From Ahaetulla prasina (Eukaryota; Chordata; Lepidosauria; Squamata; Colubridae): a stretch of DNA of 64,000 bases. A model generated the notes under the pieces. The model was not told the DNA's origin, made no database searches, and worked only from the letters and a program-made list of their open reading frames with translations. The translations under genes were made by a program, and so were the position numbers. Position 1 is the stretch's first letter. The number at the start of each line of letters is the position of its first letter. Where the stretch lies: positions 82,493,757 to 82,557,756 of the forward strand of contig NC_080546.1 of the NCBI RefSeq assembly GCF_028640845.1, in the 5' to 3' direction. This document shows positions 1 through 10,048 of this stretch, one piece after another.

Positions 1-38
1 ACCAAATTAAACAAAAAAATAAATAAATAAAAAATTCA
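1..38 (+). mobile_element. A-rich 3' tail of an L3-type CR1 LINE lying mostly outside the window
   Basis: The window opens with an AATAAA-type A-rich run that matches the tail of the L3-type CR1 LINE at 6006-6046. In both places the tail abuts the same SINE-head fragment. It is therefore the end of the LINE body that belongs to the upstream unit of the tandem duplication; the body itself lies before base 1. Confidence 0.7.
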
Positions 39-70
39 GAAGCTTAGCGTCTTAGCCACTGAATCACCAC
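39..70 (-). mobile_element. Sauria SINE head fragment
   Basis: Read on the minus strand this matches the tRNA-like head of the Sauria-type SINE (GTGGCTCAGTGGCTAAGACG-like). Only about 30 bases remain and they directly abut the LINE tail. The same fragment recurs at 6052-6083 in copy 2. Confidence 0.55.
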
Positions 71-984
71 ATCCCTTAGCACGACATGCTAGAACACAGC
101 AATTATACCAAATGTAGCCACTTTGCACAATTCGAACTGCAATTGTAAAATGACATTTTTTACTTTATTTGAATGCCGGATGGGTGTTTTGTAAGCAACC
201 AGTTCCTCAGGTTTTGAACCCTTGAAGTAAAGATTATAAGCAAAAGTGATTCTCCTAAAGAATTTGGAAGTGGAATTGGTACATGAAGAACATAACTGGC
301 CTTTTCAAACTGTTCGCTTGCTCTGAATTATTTGCCAGAGATGGACATAACATGTGAAGTAAACTTCTTGGAACTGTAAACCTAGAATGCTCCAAGAATC
401 ATTGACCAGGCCATAAATACCTAATCCATACCTAATTTCATCATGTCATCAAAATGACGAAATCCAGTAGTGGCCAAAATTCTGGAAACTTTTTGGGAAA
501 AGTGTATTTTTCTAAAACTAGCTAATAACACTATTTTTTTTTTAGTAATACCATAAAATTATACATCAATGGAAACATAATTTAATCAAGAATGTAATAT
601 TAGTATTAGCATTAAGAATAGATAAAATGATAAATATGGCTGTAAATTGTAATTGTTATTGTATAAACTATTTGCACAAAATATATGTACCCAGACGACA
701 CACTGTTTAATGGAAGATGACGTTTGAATTAAAATAAAAAACAAAACAGAAAACATTATAGATAAAAAAGAATGTAATGCAATAACTTTTATGAAGGATT
801 TGCTATTAGTATAGCAGTTAAAAGCAGTATAAAGAAGAAAAGTGAAACATGTAAAAAAAACCAAGATATACAAAAACGATCAGCGTAGAAAAAACGAGAT
901 ATACAAAAATTACCACCATGTCAGTTAATCCGTAGTTGGGTAACCTTTAGCATGAATGATAGCCTTACAACATCTTCCCATGGA
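71..984. other. AT-rich interval with no recognised element (copy 1)
   Basis: No gene or known repeat was recognised. A 95-residue minus-strand ORF at 586-873 is hydrophobic and low in complexity. It recurs in copy 2 only because the whole block is duplicated, so it is not evidence for a gene. The part nearest 985 could be the 3' UTR of the R4/Dong-like fragment that follows on the minus strand. Confidence 0.5.
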
Positions 985-1484
985 GTGAACCAAGTCTTTT
1001 AGTTATGCAGCTGTTCTAATGTGAAACCAAGATTGAATGTATCTTATAAAATTCTTGGACATGGTACCAAGTGCCCCAATGACAATGGGTATCGCTGTTA
1101 CATGTTTCACCCATAATTGCATAGTTTCGATGGCCAGGTTGCGATATTTCATGATTTTTTCCAGTTCTTTTTCTTCCACTCTGGCATCTCCTGGTACTGC
1201 AATGTCAATAAATTATATGTTTCGGTTTTCGGCAAATGTGATATTCCAAGTGATGATCTGTCTGTATTTCGAAAGTCCCACAAGATCTTCACCTTCTCAT
1301 TTTCAATAGTTTTTTCCACTTTGTGCTCCCACGACTTTTTGGATACAGGTAAGTCGTATTTTTTTACATAATGACCAGTGGATTAATTTAGCATTCGGTC
1401 GTGTCTAGCTTTGTAATAAGTTTGTGTGATTTTGCTGCATTCACATATTAAATGTGAAACAGTTTCAGCTTTGTCATTGAAAAA
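985..1484 (-). mobile_element. R4/Dong-like LINE, C-terminal fragment (copy 1)
   Basis: On the minus strand, broken frames encode ETVSHLICEC, IHWSLCKK, KILWDFRNTDR and IPIVIGALGTMSKNF. This is the order seen at the C-terminus of R4/Dong-type LINEs, where a CCHC knuckle precedes a restriction-like endonuclease domain. Stops and frameshifts interrupt it in both copies, and the endonuclease PD motif is not preserved. The upstream part is separated by the SINE at 1485-1750. It is a dead fragment. Confidence 0.7.
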
Positions 1485-1750
1485 GGGCCTCTGTGGCTCA
1501 GACTGGTAAGACAGTCTGTTATTAACAGCAGCTGCTTGCAATTACTGCAGGTTCAAGCCCCACCAGGCCCAAGGTTGACTCAGCCTTCCATCCTTTATAA
1601 GGTAGGTAAAATGAGGACCCAGATTGTTGGGGACAATAAGTTGACTTTGTATATAATATACAAATGGATGAAGACTATTGCTTAACACAGTGTAAGCCTC
1701 CCTGAGTCTTCGGAGAAGGGCGGGATATAAATGCAAATAATAAAAAAAAA
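1485..1750 (+). mobile_element. tRNA-derived SINE with an L3/CR1-like 3' tail (copy 1)
   Basis: A tRNA-like head carries an A box (TGGCTCAGACTGG) and a B box (GGTTCAAGCCC). A middle domain follows (CAAGGTTGACTCAGCC, AAAATGAGGACCCAG) and then a tail, GCCCTGAGTCTTCGG...GGGCGG(G)ATATAAAT, which closely resembles the 3' end of the L3-type LINEs in this window. That resemblance suggests mobilisation by the L3 LINE machinery. Copies on both strands occur at 7496, 36123, 38053, 42118, 51049, 53497 and 55092. Confidence 0.85.
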
Positions 1751-2410
1751 GTCGGCAGTTTGGATTGTTATTATTATTATTGCTAAATTAAAAAAAAATA
1801 TTAGAAAACGGAACGCTTCGCGTTATTTCTCCCATCCCTTATTCAGCCCTGCTTCTTTCTCTCTTGTCGTAGCAGCAGATTTGGGGAAGAAAGAGTGATA
1901 GGTGCCGCTGGTCAGGGCAGGCTGCTAATTTACTTTCACAGACAGGCTTAGATTCTGCAGCATTTCAAAGAAGGCTTGTTTTGGGGATGAGGGGCTGTCA
2001 GCGTTGTCATTGAAAGTCCCAGAGCATGTTAAAGCTGGTGACATTTTGAAGATACAAAGCACTAGCTGCCAAGTCATCTCTACTGTCCTGTCCTGTCCCG
2101 AGCAGTGGCAGAAAAAAACAACAACTAATTAAGATGATGCATACAAATGGACTGGAATGGTGCCTAAATGAATGATGTCCCTAATGATATCTCTGAGTGG
2201 AAGAATGTTTAATTTGTCCGTTTATATGACTTAGTTCTATGCTCCTCGTTTAAGGAAAAGCAAGAATTAGCCAATCATCAGCTTTCAAATAACAAATTAT
2301 GAGGGTGTGTGTGTAGAGTTTAATAAAGAGTTTGTTTTGATAGTTATATATGGAGAGAGCTATTTTATTAAATAAATCAATATATTTAGATGTACAGTAA
2401 TGCTAACTGA
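1751..2410. other. Interval with no recognised element (copy 1)
   Basis: No coding signal or known repeat was recognised. It is duplicated at 7763-8423. Confidence 0.5.
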
Positions 2411-2763
2411 GAGGGACGCGTGGCTCAGAGGCTAAGACGCTGAGCTTGTTGGTTGAAAGGTTGGCAGTTCAGCGGTTCAAATCCCTAATGCCGTGTAATG
2501 GGGCGAGCTCCCGTTACTTGTCCCAGCTTCTGCCAACCTAGCAGTTTGAAAGCACGTAAAAAATGCAAGTAGAAAAATAGGGACCACCTTTGGTGGAAAG
2601 GTAACAGTGTTCCGTGAACCTTTGGCATTGAGTCATGCCGGCCACATGACCACGGAGACGTATTCGGACAGCGCTGGCTCTTCAGCTTTGAAACGGAGAT
2701 GAGCACCGCCCCCTAGAGTTGGGAACGACTAGCACATATGTGCGAGGGGAACCTTTACCTTTA
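2411..2763 (+). mobile_element. Sauria-type SINE, full length (copy 1)
   Basis: A tRNA-like head (A box in GTGGCTCAGAGGCTAAG, B box GGTTCAAATCCC) is followed by the characteristic body (CCACCTTTGGTGG, GCCGGCCACATGACC, GGAACGACTAGCACATATG). The 3' end is AACCTTTACCTTTA. The ACCTTT-type tail is typical of Sauria SINEs, which are thought to be mobilised by BovB LINEs. Confidence 0.88.
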
Positions 2764-2784
2764 ATGCTGACTGAAATCAGGAAT

Positions 2785-2995
2785 CAAGATACAGAATAGA
2801 GTTGGAAGGGATCTCGGAGGTCTTCTAGTACAGGGGTCTCCAACCTTGGTCCCTTTAAGACTTGTGAACTTCAACTCCCAGAGTTCCCCAGCCAGCTTTG
2901 CTTTGCTGGCTGAGGGACTCTGGGAGTTGAAGTCCACAAGTCTTAAAGGGACCAAGGTTGGAGACCCCTGTTCTAGTACAACCGTTCTTCATGGG
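2785..2995 (-). mobile_element. CR1 3'-terminal fragment split by a MITE (copy 1)
   Basis: The sequence AGTTGGAAGGGATC...GGTCTTCTAGTA and the following CAACC are the reverse complement of the CR1 3' end (GGTTGGACTAGAAGACC...). The hAT MITE at 2831-2970 interrupts it. Confidence 0.75.
2831..2970. mobile_element. Palindromic hAT-type MITE, 140 bp (copy 1)
   Basis: The element begins CAGGGGTCTCCAACCTTGG and ends with its exact reverse complement. The arms stay complementary almost to the centre, where the CAGCCAGC/GCTGGCTG pair sits. It is flanked by a perfect 8-bp target-site duplication, TTCTAGTA, at 2823-2830 and 2971-2978. An 8-bp duplication with CAGGGG termini is diagnostic of the hAT superfamily. 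There is no coding capacity, so it is non-autonomous. Confidence 0.92.
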
Positions 2996-3019
2996 TTTTA
3001 GTCTTCAGTTCTTTAATCA

Positions 3020-3290
3020 TCTTAGTTTTTTTTGTAATTTTATTTTGTTGAGTACATATTAGATAATATATATAAATATAAGCATGAGTTGAATACATAA
3101 AGTGAATACAATTAAAGGGAACATTAGGACAGGGACAGTACGCATGCTGGTGCTCTTATGCATGCCTCTTACAGACCTCTTAGGAATGGGGTGTGATCAA
3201 CAGTAGACAATCTTAGGTTAAAATTTTGGGGGTTTGGGGATGAGACCACAGAGTCTGGTAGTGCATTCCAGGCATTAACAGTTGCTCCTC
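3020..3290 (-). mobile_element. L2/CR1-group LINE 3' end (copy 1)
   Basis: The minus strand encodes a truncated version of the C-terminus seen at 13376-13770 (NAxNxLPDSVVSS...PFLRGL) followed by the same 3' UTR (AAGAGGTCTGTAAGAGGC, GGACAGTACGCATGC region). Confidence 0.7.
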
Positions 3291-3480
3291 TCTGCACTTT
3301 TTCCAAAGTCTCAACATCTTTTTTTGGTAACCTGGTGACCAAAATTGGATGCAGTTTTCCGGGTATGGACTTACTAAAGTTTTATAAAGTGGGACGAATA
3401 GTTTATGTGATTTTGATTCTGTGCCCCTGTTTATGCAACCAATGATGGCATTCACTAAATCAAAGTCCTCAATCCTATCT
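3280..3480 (-). mobile_element. CR1 reverse transcriptase fragment (copy 1)
   Basis: The minus frame encodes GCINRGTESKSHKLFVPLYK and ENCIQFWSPGYQKK, matching the CR1 segment GCLNRGIESRSREVLIPLYN...EYCIQFWSP preserved at 58775-59690. Its join to the adjacent L2-group fragment creates a chimeric 80-residue ORF (3213-3455) with no biological meaning. Confidence 0.75.
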
Positions 3481-3677
3481 CCGAAGAAGACAAGAGGAAT
3501 ACGACATCACCATTTATTTCCTCCAACTGCTTGTAAGCCTGTCTTTTTAATGGGCCTTCCTCCTGCTTTCTAGGTGGAATCTCATTCTCATTATCCCTAC
3601 TTCTCAGAGCTAGAAGATAGCCTTGTGGAGACTCGGGAAGAAGGAAATGCTCTCTAGGGATTCTGGTGGCTTTGGTT

Positions 3678-3850
3678 CAGAGGTGGTATTCAGCCAGTTT
3701 GGACTGGTTTGAGCGAACTGGTAGTGGTGACTGTGCCCCGCCCCTGCCCTGCCTCTGCCCTGCCCTGCCCCACCCCTGTCCAAACACCTGAATATAAAGC
3801 TATCCTATTTAGCAACATTTTCGAGGCTGGGCGCATGCCCAGAAGGCTGA
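3678..3850. mobile_element. hAT-type MITE truncated at the duplication junction
   Basis: It starts CAGAGGTGGTATTCAGCC after CTTTGGTT. The same element in copy 2 (9691-10001) is complete and has an 8-bp target-site duplication. Here it stops at 3850 and continues as LINE sequence, so its right half is missing. Confidence 0.8.
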
Positions 3851-6050
3851 GGAACTTGTTGCGGCCTGGGAACGGGCCGCGGGGCCTTAGACCGTGTCGT
3901 GCCTTTGCGACCTCTGACCCGGCGCAGGTCCCAACCAGCCCTTGGTTCTCCGAGGAGCTGAGAGGATGAAGCGCCGGAGAAGACGCCTAGAGAGTTCCTG
4001 GAGGTCTAGCCGCTCAGAAGCTGATCGGACACTAGTGAAGTCCTATACTAGGGCTTACCTAGTGGCAATGAGGGAAGCGTACTCTCCTCCTCCCTCATTG
4101 CATCGGCAGATAACCGCCCAGCCGCCCTGTTTCGGGTGACCCGCTCCCTCCTACATCAGGGGGAGCGGGATGACCCGTTGCAGGGACGTGCTGAGGAGTT
4201 TAACGGTTATCTATACGATAAAATCGTTCAGCTTCGGGATGGTTTGGACCAAGATTGCGGTGATACGGGTGAGACGGCTGAGGGTGGTCTTGGTGACATT
4301 GTATGGGATGAGTTTGACCCTGTCGCTCCCGAGGACATGGACAGGTTGTTGGGGAGGCTGAATGCCACCACATGTTTACTGGACCCGTGCCCCTCCTGGT
4401 TGGTGCTGGCCACGCAGGAGGTGACACGAGGCTGGCTCCAGGCGATTACGAGCGCTTCTTTGGTGGAGGGTGTCTTTCCGGCCGCCTTGAAAGAGGCGGT
4501 GGTGAGGCCCCTCCTCAAGAAGCCTTCCTGACCCGCTGTTTTAGGTAATTATCGCCCGGTCTCCAACCTTCGCTCCACGGCGAAGGTTGTAGAGAGTATG
4601 GTGGCATATCAGTTTCCCTTGCACCTGGATGAAACTGTCTATCTAGACCCGTTCCAGTCCGGTTTCCGACCCGGTTACAGCACGGAGACGGCTTTGGTCG
4701 CGTTGGTGGATGATCTCTGGAGGGCCAGGGATAGGGGTTGTTCCTCTGCCCTGGTCCTATTAGACCTCTCAGCGGCCTTTCGATACCATCGACCATGGTA
4801 TCCTGCTGCGCCGATTGGAGGATTGGGAGTGGAGGCACCGCTTATCGGTGGTTCTCCTCCTATCTCCGACCGGTCGCAGTCGGTGTTGACAGGGGGCAGA
4901 GGTCGGCCCCGAGGCGCCTCACTTGTGGGTGCCGCAGGGGTCGATTCTCTCGCCTTCTGTTCAACATCTACATGAAGCCGCTGGGTGAGATCATCAGTGG
5001 TTTCGTGTGAAGTACCAGCTGTATCGGATGACACCCAGCTGTACTTTTCACACCGGACCACCCCAACGGTTATCAAGTGCTGTCCCGGTGTCTGGAGGCC
5101 GACGGGTCTGGATGGGGAGAAACAGGCTCAAGCTCAATCCTCCAAGACGGAGTGGCTGTGGATGCCGGCATCCCGGTACAGTCAGCTAAATCCATGGCTG
5201 ACCATCGGTGGCGAGTCACTGGCCCCGATGGAGAGGGTGCGCAACTTAGCGCCCTCCTGGATGAACGGCTGTCTCTAGAAGATCATTTGACGGCCGCTCC
5301 AGGAGAGCGTTTCACCAGGTTCGCCTGGTGCGCCAGTTGCGCCTCTTTCTGGACCGGGAGGCCCTATGCACGGTCACCACGCCTCGTGACGCCTCGCCTG
5401 GATTACTGCAACGCCTCACATGGGGCTCCCTTGAAGGGCATCCGGAGGCTACAGTTAGTCCAGAATGCGGCTGCGCTGGTGATAGATGGAGCCCTCGTGG
5501 CTCCGTCATAACACCATCCTCGCAGGCTGCACTGGCTACCTGTGGCCTTCGGGTGCTTCAAGGTTTTGGTGACCACCTTTAAAGCGCCCATGGCATAGGG
5601 CCGGGTTATCTACGGGACCGCCTACTGCGACCAGATACCTCTCACCGACCCGTGCGCTCTCACAGAGAGGGACTCTCAGGGTGCCGTCAGCTAGGCAGTG
5701 TCGCCTGGCGACACCCAGGGGAAGGGCCTTCTCTGTGGGGGCTCCCGCCCTCTGGAACGAGCTCCCCCCAGGACTCCGTCAACTTCCGGACCTTCGAACC
5801 TTCCGTCGCAAGCTCAAGACACATTTATTCATCTTTGCAGGACTGGCTTAGATTTTAAATTTTACAGGGGTTTTAAATTGATTTTAATATTTATATTTCT
5901 ATTTTTAATAATAGGGCATTGGAATAAGTTTTTTAAAGATTATTTTAATTTTATGTATCGATGTTTTATATGCCTGTGAACCGCCCTGAGTCCTTTGGGA
6001 GATAGGGCGGTATATAAATTTAAATAATAAAATAAATAAATAAATAAATA
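3851..6050 (+). mobile_element. L3-type CR1 LINE, ORF2 fragment to 3' end, frameshifted
   Basis: Several overlapping frames encode pieces of one reverse transcriptase: [61 protein letters not shown], [26 protein letters not shown], then KLNPxKTEWLWMPAxRYSQL and the C-terminal FRTFEP region. These are hallmarks of the L3 branch of the CR1 clade. Multiple frameshifts break it, and the catalytic YADD site is destroyed by a one-base loss (TATCGGATGAC near 5022). The 3' UTR ends GAACCGCCCTGAGTCC...GGGCGGTATATAAAT with an AATAAA-type tail. The 5' end is fixed by the tandem-duplication junction, not by normal 5' truncation. Confidence 0.88.
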
Positions 6051-6999
6051 ATTCAGAAGCTTAGCGTCTTAGCCACTGAATCACCGTATCCCTTAGCACG
6101 ACATGCTAGAACACAGCAATTATACCAAATGTAGCCACTTTGCACGATTCGAACTGCAATTGTAAAATGACATTTTTTACTTTATTTGAATGCCGGATGG
6201 GTGTTTTGAAAGCAACCAGTTCCTCAGGTTTTGAACCCTTGAAGTAAAGATTATAAGCAAAAGTGATTCTCCTAAAGAATTTGGAAGTGGAAATTGGTAC
6301 ATGAAGAACATAACTGGCCTTTTCAAACTGTTCGCTTGCTCTGTATTATTTGCCAGAGATGGACATAACATGCGAAGTAAACTTCTTGGAACTGTAAACC
6401 TAGAATGCTCCAAGAATCATTGACCAGGCCATAAATACCTAATCCATACCTAATTTCATCATGTCATCAAAATGACGAAATCCAGTAGCGGGCAAAATTT
6501 TGGAAACCTTTTGGGAAAAGTGTATTTTTCTAAAACTAGCTAATAACACTATTTTTTTTTTAGTAATACCATAAAATTATACATCAATGGAAAGATAATT
6601 TAATCAAGAATGTAATATTAGTATTAGCATTAAGAATAGATAAAATGATAAATATGGCTGTAAATTGTAATTGTTATTGTATAAACTATTTGCACAAAAT
6701 ATATGTACCCAGATGACACACTGTTTAATGGAAGATGACGTTTGAATTAAAATAAAAAACAAAACAGAAAACATTATAGATAAAAAAGAATGTAATGCAA
6801 TAACTTTTATGAAGGATTTGCTATTAGTATAGCAGTTAAAAGCAGTATAAAGAAGAAAAGTGAAACATGTAAAAAAGACCAAGATATACAAAAACGATCA
6901 GCGTAGAAAAAACGAGATATACAAAAATTACCACCATGTCAGTTAATCCGTAGTTGGGTAACCTTTAGCATGAATGATGGCCTTACAACATCTTCCCAT

Positions 7000-7495
7000 G
7001 GAGTGAACCAAGTCTTTTAGTTATGCAGCTGTTCTAATGTGAAACCAAGATTGAATGTATCTTATAAAATTCTTGGACATGGTACCAAGTGCCCCAATGA
7101 CAATGGGTATCGCTGTTACATGTTTCACCCATAATTGCATAGTTTCGATGGCCAGGTTGCGATATTTTTTCCAGTTCTTTTTCTTCCACTCTGGCATCTC
7201 CTGGTACTGCAATGTCAATAAATTATATGTTTCGGTTTTCGGCAAATGTGATATTCCAAGTGATGATCTGTCTGTATTTCGAAAGTCCCACAAGATCTTC
7301 ACCTTCTCATTTTCGATAATTTTTTCCACTTCGTGCTCCCACGACTTTTTGGATACAGGTAAGTCGTATTTTTTTACATAATGACCAGTGGATTAATTTA
7401 GCAACTCGGTCGTGTCTAGCTTTGTAATCAGTTTGTGTGATTTTGCTGCATTCACATATTAAATGTGAAACAGTTTCAGCTTTGTCATTGAAAAA
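7000..7495 (-). mobile_element. R4/Dong-like LINE, C-terminal fragment (copy 2)
   Basis: This is the duplicate of 985-1484. An 8-base difference near 7167 lets the C-terminal frame read as 102 residues (7021-7329), including IVIGALGTMSKNF. The CCHC-knuckle part (ETVSHLICEC, IHWSLCKK) lies in the adjacent frame (7307-7552). It is a dead fragment. Confidence 0.7.
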
Positions 7496-7762
7496 GGGCC
7501 TCTGTGGCTCAGATTGGTAAGACAGTCTGTTATTAACAGCAGCTGCTTGCAATTACTGCAGGTTCAAGCCCCACCAGGCCCAAGGTTGACTCAGCCTTCC
7601 ATCCTTTATAAGGTAGGTAAAATGAGGACCCAGATTGTTGGGGACAATAAGTTGACTTTGTATATAATATACAAATGGATGAAGACGATTGCTTGACATA
7701 GTGTAAGCCTCCCTGAGTCTTCGGAGAAGGGCGGGATATAAATGCAAATAATAAAAAAAAAA
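7496..7762 (+). mobile_element. tRNA-derived SINE with an L3-like tail (copy 2)
   Basis: Duplicate of 1485-1750, with the same A and B boxes and L3-like 3' end. Confidence 0.85.
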
Positions 7763-8423
7763 GTCGGCAGTTTGGATTGTTATTATTATTATTGCTAAAT
7801 TAAAAAAAAATATTAGAAAACGGAACGCTTCGCGTTATTTCTCCCGTCCCTTATTCAGCCCTGCTTCTTTCTCTCTCGTCGTAGCAACAGATTTGGGGAA
7901 GAAAGATTGATAGGTGCCGCTGGTCAGGGCAGGCTGCTAATTTTACTTTCACAGACAGGCTTAGATTCTGCAGCATTTCAAAGAAGGCTTGTTTTGGGGA
8001 TGAGGGGCTGTCAGCGTTGTCATTGAAAGTCCCAGAGCATGTTAAAGCTGGTGACATTTTGAAGATACAAAGCACTAGCTGCCAAGTCATCTCTACTGTC
8101 CTGTCCTGTCCCGAGCAGTAGCAGAAAAAAACAACAACTAATTAAGATGATGCATACAAATGGACTGGAATGGTGCCTAAATGAATGATGTCCCTAATGA
8201 TATCTCTGAGTGGAAGAATGTTTAATTTGTCCGTTTATATGACTTAGTTCTATGCTCCTCGTTTAAGGAAAAGCAAGAATTAGCCAATCATCAGCTTTCA
8301 AATAACAAATTATGAGGGTGTGTGTGTAGAGTTTAATAAAGAGTTTGTTTTGATAGTTATATATGGAGAGAGCTATTTTATTAAATAAATCAATATATTT
8401 AGATGTACAGTAATGCTAACTGA
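7763..8423. other. Interval with no recognised element (copy 2)
   Basis: Duplicate of 1751-2410; nothing recognised. Confidence 0.5.
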
Positions 8424-8776
8424 GAGGGACGCGTGGCTCAGAGGCTAAGACGCTGAGCTTGTTGGTTGAAAGGTTGGCAGTTCAGCAGTTCAAATCCCTA
8501 ATGCCGTGTAATGGGGCGAGCTCCCGTTACTTGTCCCAGCTTCTGCCAACCTAGCAGTTTGAAAGCACATAAAAAATGCAAGTAGAAAAATAGGGACCAC
8601 CTTTGGTGGAAAGGTAACAGTGTTCCGTGAACCTTTGGCATTGAGTCATGCCGGCCACATGACCACGGAGACGTGTTCAGACAGCGCTGGCTCTTCAGCT
8701 TTGAAACGGAGATGAGCACCGCCCCCTAGAGTCGGGAACGACTAGCACATATGTGCGAGGGGAACCTTTACCTTTA
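8424..8776 (+). mobile_element. Sauria-type SINE (copy 2)
   Basis: Duplicate of 2411-2763, with the ACCTTT-type 3' tail intact. Confidence 0.88.
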
Positions 8777-8843
8777 ATGCTGACTGAAATCAGGAATCAA
8801 GATACAGAATAGAGTTGGAAGGGATCTTGGAGGTCTTCTAGTA

Positions 8844-8983
8844 CAGGGGTCTCCAATCTTGGTCCCTTTAAGACTTGTGAACTTCAACTCCCAGAGTTCC
8901 TCAGCCAGCTTTGCTTTGCTGGCTGAGGGACTCTGGGAGTTGAAGTCCACAAGTCTTAAAGGGACCAAGGTTGGAGACCCCTG
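8844..8983. mobile_element. Palindromic hAT-type MITE, 140 bp (copy 2)
   Basis: It has the same ends and the same 8-bp TTCTAGTA target-site duplication as 2831-2970. It lies inside the duplicated CR1 3' fragment, so the insertion predates the duplication. Confidence 0.92.
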
Positions 8984-9032
8984 TTCTAGTACAACCGTTC
9001 TTCATGGGTTTTAGTCTTCAGTTCTTGAATCA

Positions 9033-9490
9033 TCTTAGGTTTTTTTGTAATTTTATTTTGTTGAGTACATATTAGATAATATATATAAGTATAAGCATGA
9101 GTTGAATACATAAAGTGAACACAATTAAAGGGAACATTAGGACAGGGACAGTACGCATGCTGGTGTTCTTATGCATGCCTCTTACAGACCTCTTAGGAAT
9201 GGGGTGTGGTCAACAGTAGACAGTCTTAGGTTAAAATTTTGGGGGTTTGGGGATGAGACCACAGAGTCTGGTAGTGCATTCCAGGCATTAACAGTTGCTC
9301 CTCTCTGCACTTTTTCCAAAGTCTCAACATCTTTTTTTGGTAACGTGGTGACCAAAATTGGATGCAGTTTTCCGGGTATGGACTTACTAAAGTTTTATAA
9401 AGTGGGACGAATAGTTTATGTGATTTTGATTCTGTGCCCCTGTTTATGTAACCAATGATGGCATTCGCTAAATCAAAGTCCTCAATCCTA
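9033..9490 (-). mobile_element. L2-group LINE 3' end followed by a CR1 fragment (copy 2)
   Basis: Duplicate of 3020-3480. Confidence 0.7.
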
Positions 9491-9690
9491 TCTCCGAAGA
9501 AGACAAGAGGAATACGACATCACCATTTATTTCCTCCAACTGCTTGTAAGCCTGTCTTTTTAATGGGCCTTCCTCCTGCTTTCTAGGTGGAATCTCATTC
9601 TCATTATCCCTACTTCTCAGAGCTAGAAGATAGCTTGTGGAGACTCGGGAAGAAGGAAATGCTCTCTAGGGATTCTGGTGGGCTTTGGTT

Positions 9691-10001
9691 CAGAGGTGGT
9701 ATTCAGCCGGTTTGGACCAGTTTGAGCGAACTGGTAATGGTGACTGTGCCCCGCCCCTGCCCTGCCTCTGCCCTGCCCTGCCCCACCCCTGTCCAAACAC
9801 CTGAATATAAAGCTGTCCTATTTAGCAACATTTTCGAGGCCGGGCGCATGCCCAGAAGGCTGGGAACATGGGTGGAAGGCACACATGTGCAGCGAGCATA
9901 TGGAAGGCCGGGCACATGTGCAGAAGGCGCATGCATGCAAGCAAAACAAGCATGCGTGAGAGCAGCAAACCAGTGGTAAGAATATGTGAAACCCACTGCT
10001 G
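9691..10001. mobile_element. hAT-type MITE, complete, 311 bp
   Basis: It starts CAGAGGTGGTATTCAGCC and ends GTGAAACCCACTGCTG. Imperfect 8-bp direct repeats flank it: CTTTGGTT (9683-9690) and CTTTGGAT (10002-10009). The interior is rich in GCATGTGCAGAAGG-type alternating purine-pyrimidine repeats. A relative ends at 59996. Confidence 0.8.
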
Positions 10002-10048
10002 CTTTGGATAGATGGTCTCGTTGCAGCTTACACACAAACCTACCAATC

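Larger units (their letters stand above)
39..3850 (+). repeat. Tandem duplication unit, copy 1 (non-LINE part)
   Basis: This stretch aligns base for base with 6052-9862 at a nearly constant offset of about 6013. Both copies carry the same SINEs, palindromic MITE and LINE fragments in the same order and at the same insertion points, so those insertions predate the duplication. By eye the first 560 bases differ at roughly a dozen sites, plus a few small indels such as an 8-base difference near 1150. Homology ends at 3850, inside a MITE that is complete in copy 2, and the sequence jumps into the body of an L3-type LINE. Confidence 0.9.
6052..9862 (+). repeat. Tandem duplication unit, copy 2
   Basis: This is the second copy of 39-3850 at an offset of about 6013. 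It keeps the MITE that copy 1 loses at its right edge. The full repeat unit is the LINE body at 3851-6050 plus this block. GGAAC occurs at the breakpoint in both contexts (3851-3855 and 9863-9867), a 5-base microhomology. Confidence 0.9.

Noticed and set aside
586..873. 95-codon ORF repeated at 6604-6891, suggesting conservation
   Set aside because: The repetition is due to the recent 6-kb duplication; composition is AT-driven and there is no domain.
1485..1750. tRNA-like sequences with A and B boxes (also 2411, 7496, 20795, 36123, 45121 and others)
   Set aside because: They are SINE heads: no complete cloverleaf, each joined to a SINE body and repeated many times.
4136..4531. Multiple 100-140 codon ORFs on both strands at 3850-5900
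   Set aside because: GC-rich L3 LINE body broken by frameshifts; only the frames carrying reverse transcriptase motifs are real, and they are pseudogenic.
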